DNA from: Pomacea canaliculata
Taxonomy: Eukaryota > Mollusca > Gastropoda > Architaenioglossa > Ampullariidae
Length of the DNA: 64,000 bases
Direction of reading: 5' to 3'
Assembly (NCBI RefSeq): GCF_003073045.1
Contig: NC_037593.1
Location: forward strand, 13,586,735-13,650,734
The notes under the pieces are model-generated. The model saw only the letters and a list, made by a program, of their open reading frames with translations. It did no database searches and was not told where the DNA came from. The translations under genes and the position numbers were made by a program. Below, in pieces: positions 62,401 to 64,000 of the stretch (positions are counted from its first letter, which is position 1; each line of letters opens with the position of its first letter).

Positions 62401-63755
62401 ACGCTGACCATCGTGTCGCCGAACAACGTAGAGAACGCCATGGCCATCGTGGCGACCATCGCCGTCGGCGCCGTGGTTCATGCTCCAAACCCCGCCTCCT
62501 TGCCAGGTGAGAAAGTCACGCCCACCCTATACTGCAGTCGCAGGTAAGAAAGACGTGTGCCGCTATTACAGTCTCCAATTATTGTGTTCAAACTGCTTTT
62601 TTCACCTTATGTCCAATATTCCCTCTCCCGTTTTCTTTATTGACACATATGTGCCTCCATCGACCAACCGTCTTCTGGTTCAGTCATATCAATGCTGACA
62701 GTATATTAAGTCAAACTGTCAGTCACTTATAATTGCGATTGACTCAAATATCTCTCAGGTAGTTATTATGTGTAGTAGGATTCGCAAAGTAGGATGTCTG
62801 GCAACGTTGACTTCCTCAAATGAGTGATCCGACTTTGCTGTTGCAGGAGAACTGCGGCGCCAGATGGTTCTCTGTGACACTTGCCTGGTGCTGACTGTGC
62901 CGGAACTGCTTACTGCAGTAAAGGAGGCTGTTGCCGAACTTAATATTGTAAGAATGTTAAAAACAAAGTTGGAAATATTGAAAAATTACCTAGGTCCATG
63001 AGAATCAAATATACATGCATTGAAAACAAAATTCATTAAGCAAAAGACTTCAAGTTGCCTTCGTTGCAATGTTTTTCTATCGTCTTTTGTTGTACTTACG
63101 TGACCTTTGGTTCATGTGGTAATGTCTTATCCACACTGTATTATCAAACTGTTGTCTAACCTAGTTTCTGCGTTATGCTCCATGAAGCATGCAACTAAAT
63201 TTTGTCAGACTACTTCAACGTCGTCGTCATGTTCAGCAGATCTCTCTTTTCATTTTTTTCTTCTACATTTCCTTTTGTAAATCGTCTGCTAGGCTTAGTG
63301 TTCAGTAGTAATAGCTAGAGCTGTAAGGAAACAAACGGTTCGAGACATGGATGTGCATGACTGGTGTGGTGTCGCTTTCAGTCTTGTTTTAGTAGGTTAG
63401 TGGTTTGCACGATATGCCTGCTGTATGTCTGTGTAAGGGCATACATACGCATATATTATTAGACTATGTATTAAATAAGATCGTAACTTGTCTGTGCATT
63501 GGACACATGTAGACACCGACTCCTAACGCATCTTCTTTTTTTTCAGCCTGTGATTATAATTGGCCCCAGAGACGGAAACCTCAACTTCCTCGATGTTCTA
63601 GACCTGGGAACAGGGGACGTAAGTCTGTCACCACCTCGCGATCCGGCAACGACATTAGCCTCCCTTCTTTTCTCAAGCGGAACGACAGGCCTGCCCAAGG
63701 GAGTGGAGATCACACAGCGAAACATTATGGCGTTTATACACTTCTCCAAGTATCA
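59440..63755 (+). CDS. Luciferase/4CL-like acyl-CoA synthetase 2, first 4 exons (continues off window)
   Basis: Exons: 59440-59562, 62299-62506, 62847-62947, 63547-63755, with the same lengths (123, 208, 101, 209) and phases as exons 1 to 4 of synthetase 1. It starts MEKTGEEIIFSGPKIDSTPY and reaches the adenylation P-loop [14 protein letters not shown], ending mid-codon after FIHFSKY. The sequence after 63755 is the next intron. It is a tandem paralogue of synthetase 1 in the same orientation, 1.3 kb downstream, with a much longer intron 1 (2.7 kb against 1.4 kb). Whether it also ends in a peroxisomal signal cannot be seen. Confidence 0.92.
60497..60798 (+). repeat. Imperfect tandem duplication, ~170 bp
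   Basis: Copy 1 (60497-60672) and copy 2 (60673-60798) share, in order, ctaatataatacgtctgcaa / ctaatgtaatgcgtgtgcaa, a TG-rich middle, gtaatgag / gtaatggg, and gtatgtatttcgccctt / gtatgtacttcgcactt followed by acgcag / atgcag. It lies in intron 1 of synthetase 2. Confidence 0.7.
61560..61640 (+). mobile_element. Possible LINE 3' end
   Basis: A short stretch ending gagccgaaggccttttcaat, then aaatcaatcatt, resembles 3' tails of non-LTR elements, which often end in a hairpin and a short-unit repeat. No coding part is attached. It lies in intron 1 of synthetase 2. Confidence 0.25.
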
Positions 63756-63927
63756 GTAAGTTGAACAACAAAGATAGAGATGGTATGAAGGAGGATAACT
63801 TGCTACAGCAGAGGAACTGTCTGACATTCATGCACGCACGATCGCTCAGTACTAGGACACTCGCTTACCCCATCCAGCAATGAAACGAAACAAATAAAAC
63901 AAAACAATTTTTTTTAAATGAAGCAAA

Positions 63928-63984
63928 GAAAAAAAAAAAAAAAAAAAAAAAAAGCAAAAAAAAAAAGCAAAAAAAAAAAAAAAA
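63928..63984 (+). repeat. Poly(A) tract with GC interruptions
   Basis: Nearly pure A for about 55 bases with two GC interruptions, in intron 4 of synthetase 2. It may be a retroposon tail or simple low complexity. Confidence 0.9.
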
Positions 63985-64000
63985 CCCGAAGTGAAACATA

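Overview
The window is AT-rich, intron-dense animal DNA. Short exons separated by GT-AG introns, simple repeats, a MITE and SINE/LINE debris, and the mix of gene families (a motile-cilium gene, a divergent T-box gene, expanded C-type-lectin-like genes, a cystine-knot peptide gene and duplicated luciferase-like acyl-CoA synthetases) suggest a lophotrochozoan, most likely a gastropod mollusc. That assignment is inference; no species-diagnostic sequence was recognised. All gene models were built by hand from reading frame and splice-site continuity.

Layout. (1) 736-9294 (+): the 3' 17 exons of DRC1 (CCDC164), a nexin-dynein regulatory complex subunit; its 5' end lies left of the window. (2) 10713-15447 (-): a complete 7-exon gene for an 875-aa divergent T-box transcription factor, convergent with DRC1. 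The gap between their stop codons holds a 160-bp tandem duplication in which each unit carries poly(A) signals for both strands. (3) 15448-21302: T-box upstream region and intergenic DNA with two sets of tandem duplications. (4) 21303-45047: five intact 4-exon genes, called A to E here, with orientations A+ B+ C- D+ E+. Each encodes a signal peptide, a C-type-lectin-like domain split over two exons, and a C-terminal four-cysteine PAN/apple-like module. All share intron phases 1-2-1. A decayed CTLD exon of a sixth copy lies between B and C. (5) 47489-49271 (+): a 4-exon gene for a 164-aa secreted protein with three consecutive C-C-CC-C-C cystine-knot modules, one per symmetric exon. (6) 50927-58142 (+): a complete 11-exon, 535-aa luciferase/4CL-like acyl-CoA synthetase ending in the peroxisomal signal SRL. 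(7) 59440-63755 (+): the first four exons of a tandem paralogue that runs off the right edge.

How the genes fit together: DRC1 and the T-box gene look like ordinary conserved neighbours. The centre is an accessory cluster of secreted disulfide-rich proteins (five CTLD-PAN genes, one relic, and a triple-knottin gene), plausibly serving recognition, defence or secretion. The two synthetases are a tandem metabolic pair. The most novel-looking systems are the CTLD-PAN family, with a mosaic pattern that hints at gene conversion, and the triple-knottin gene.
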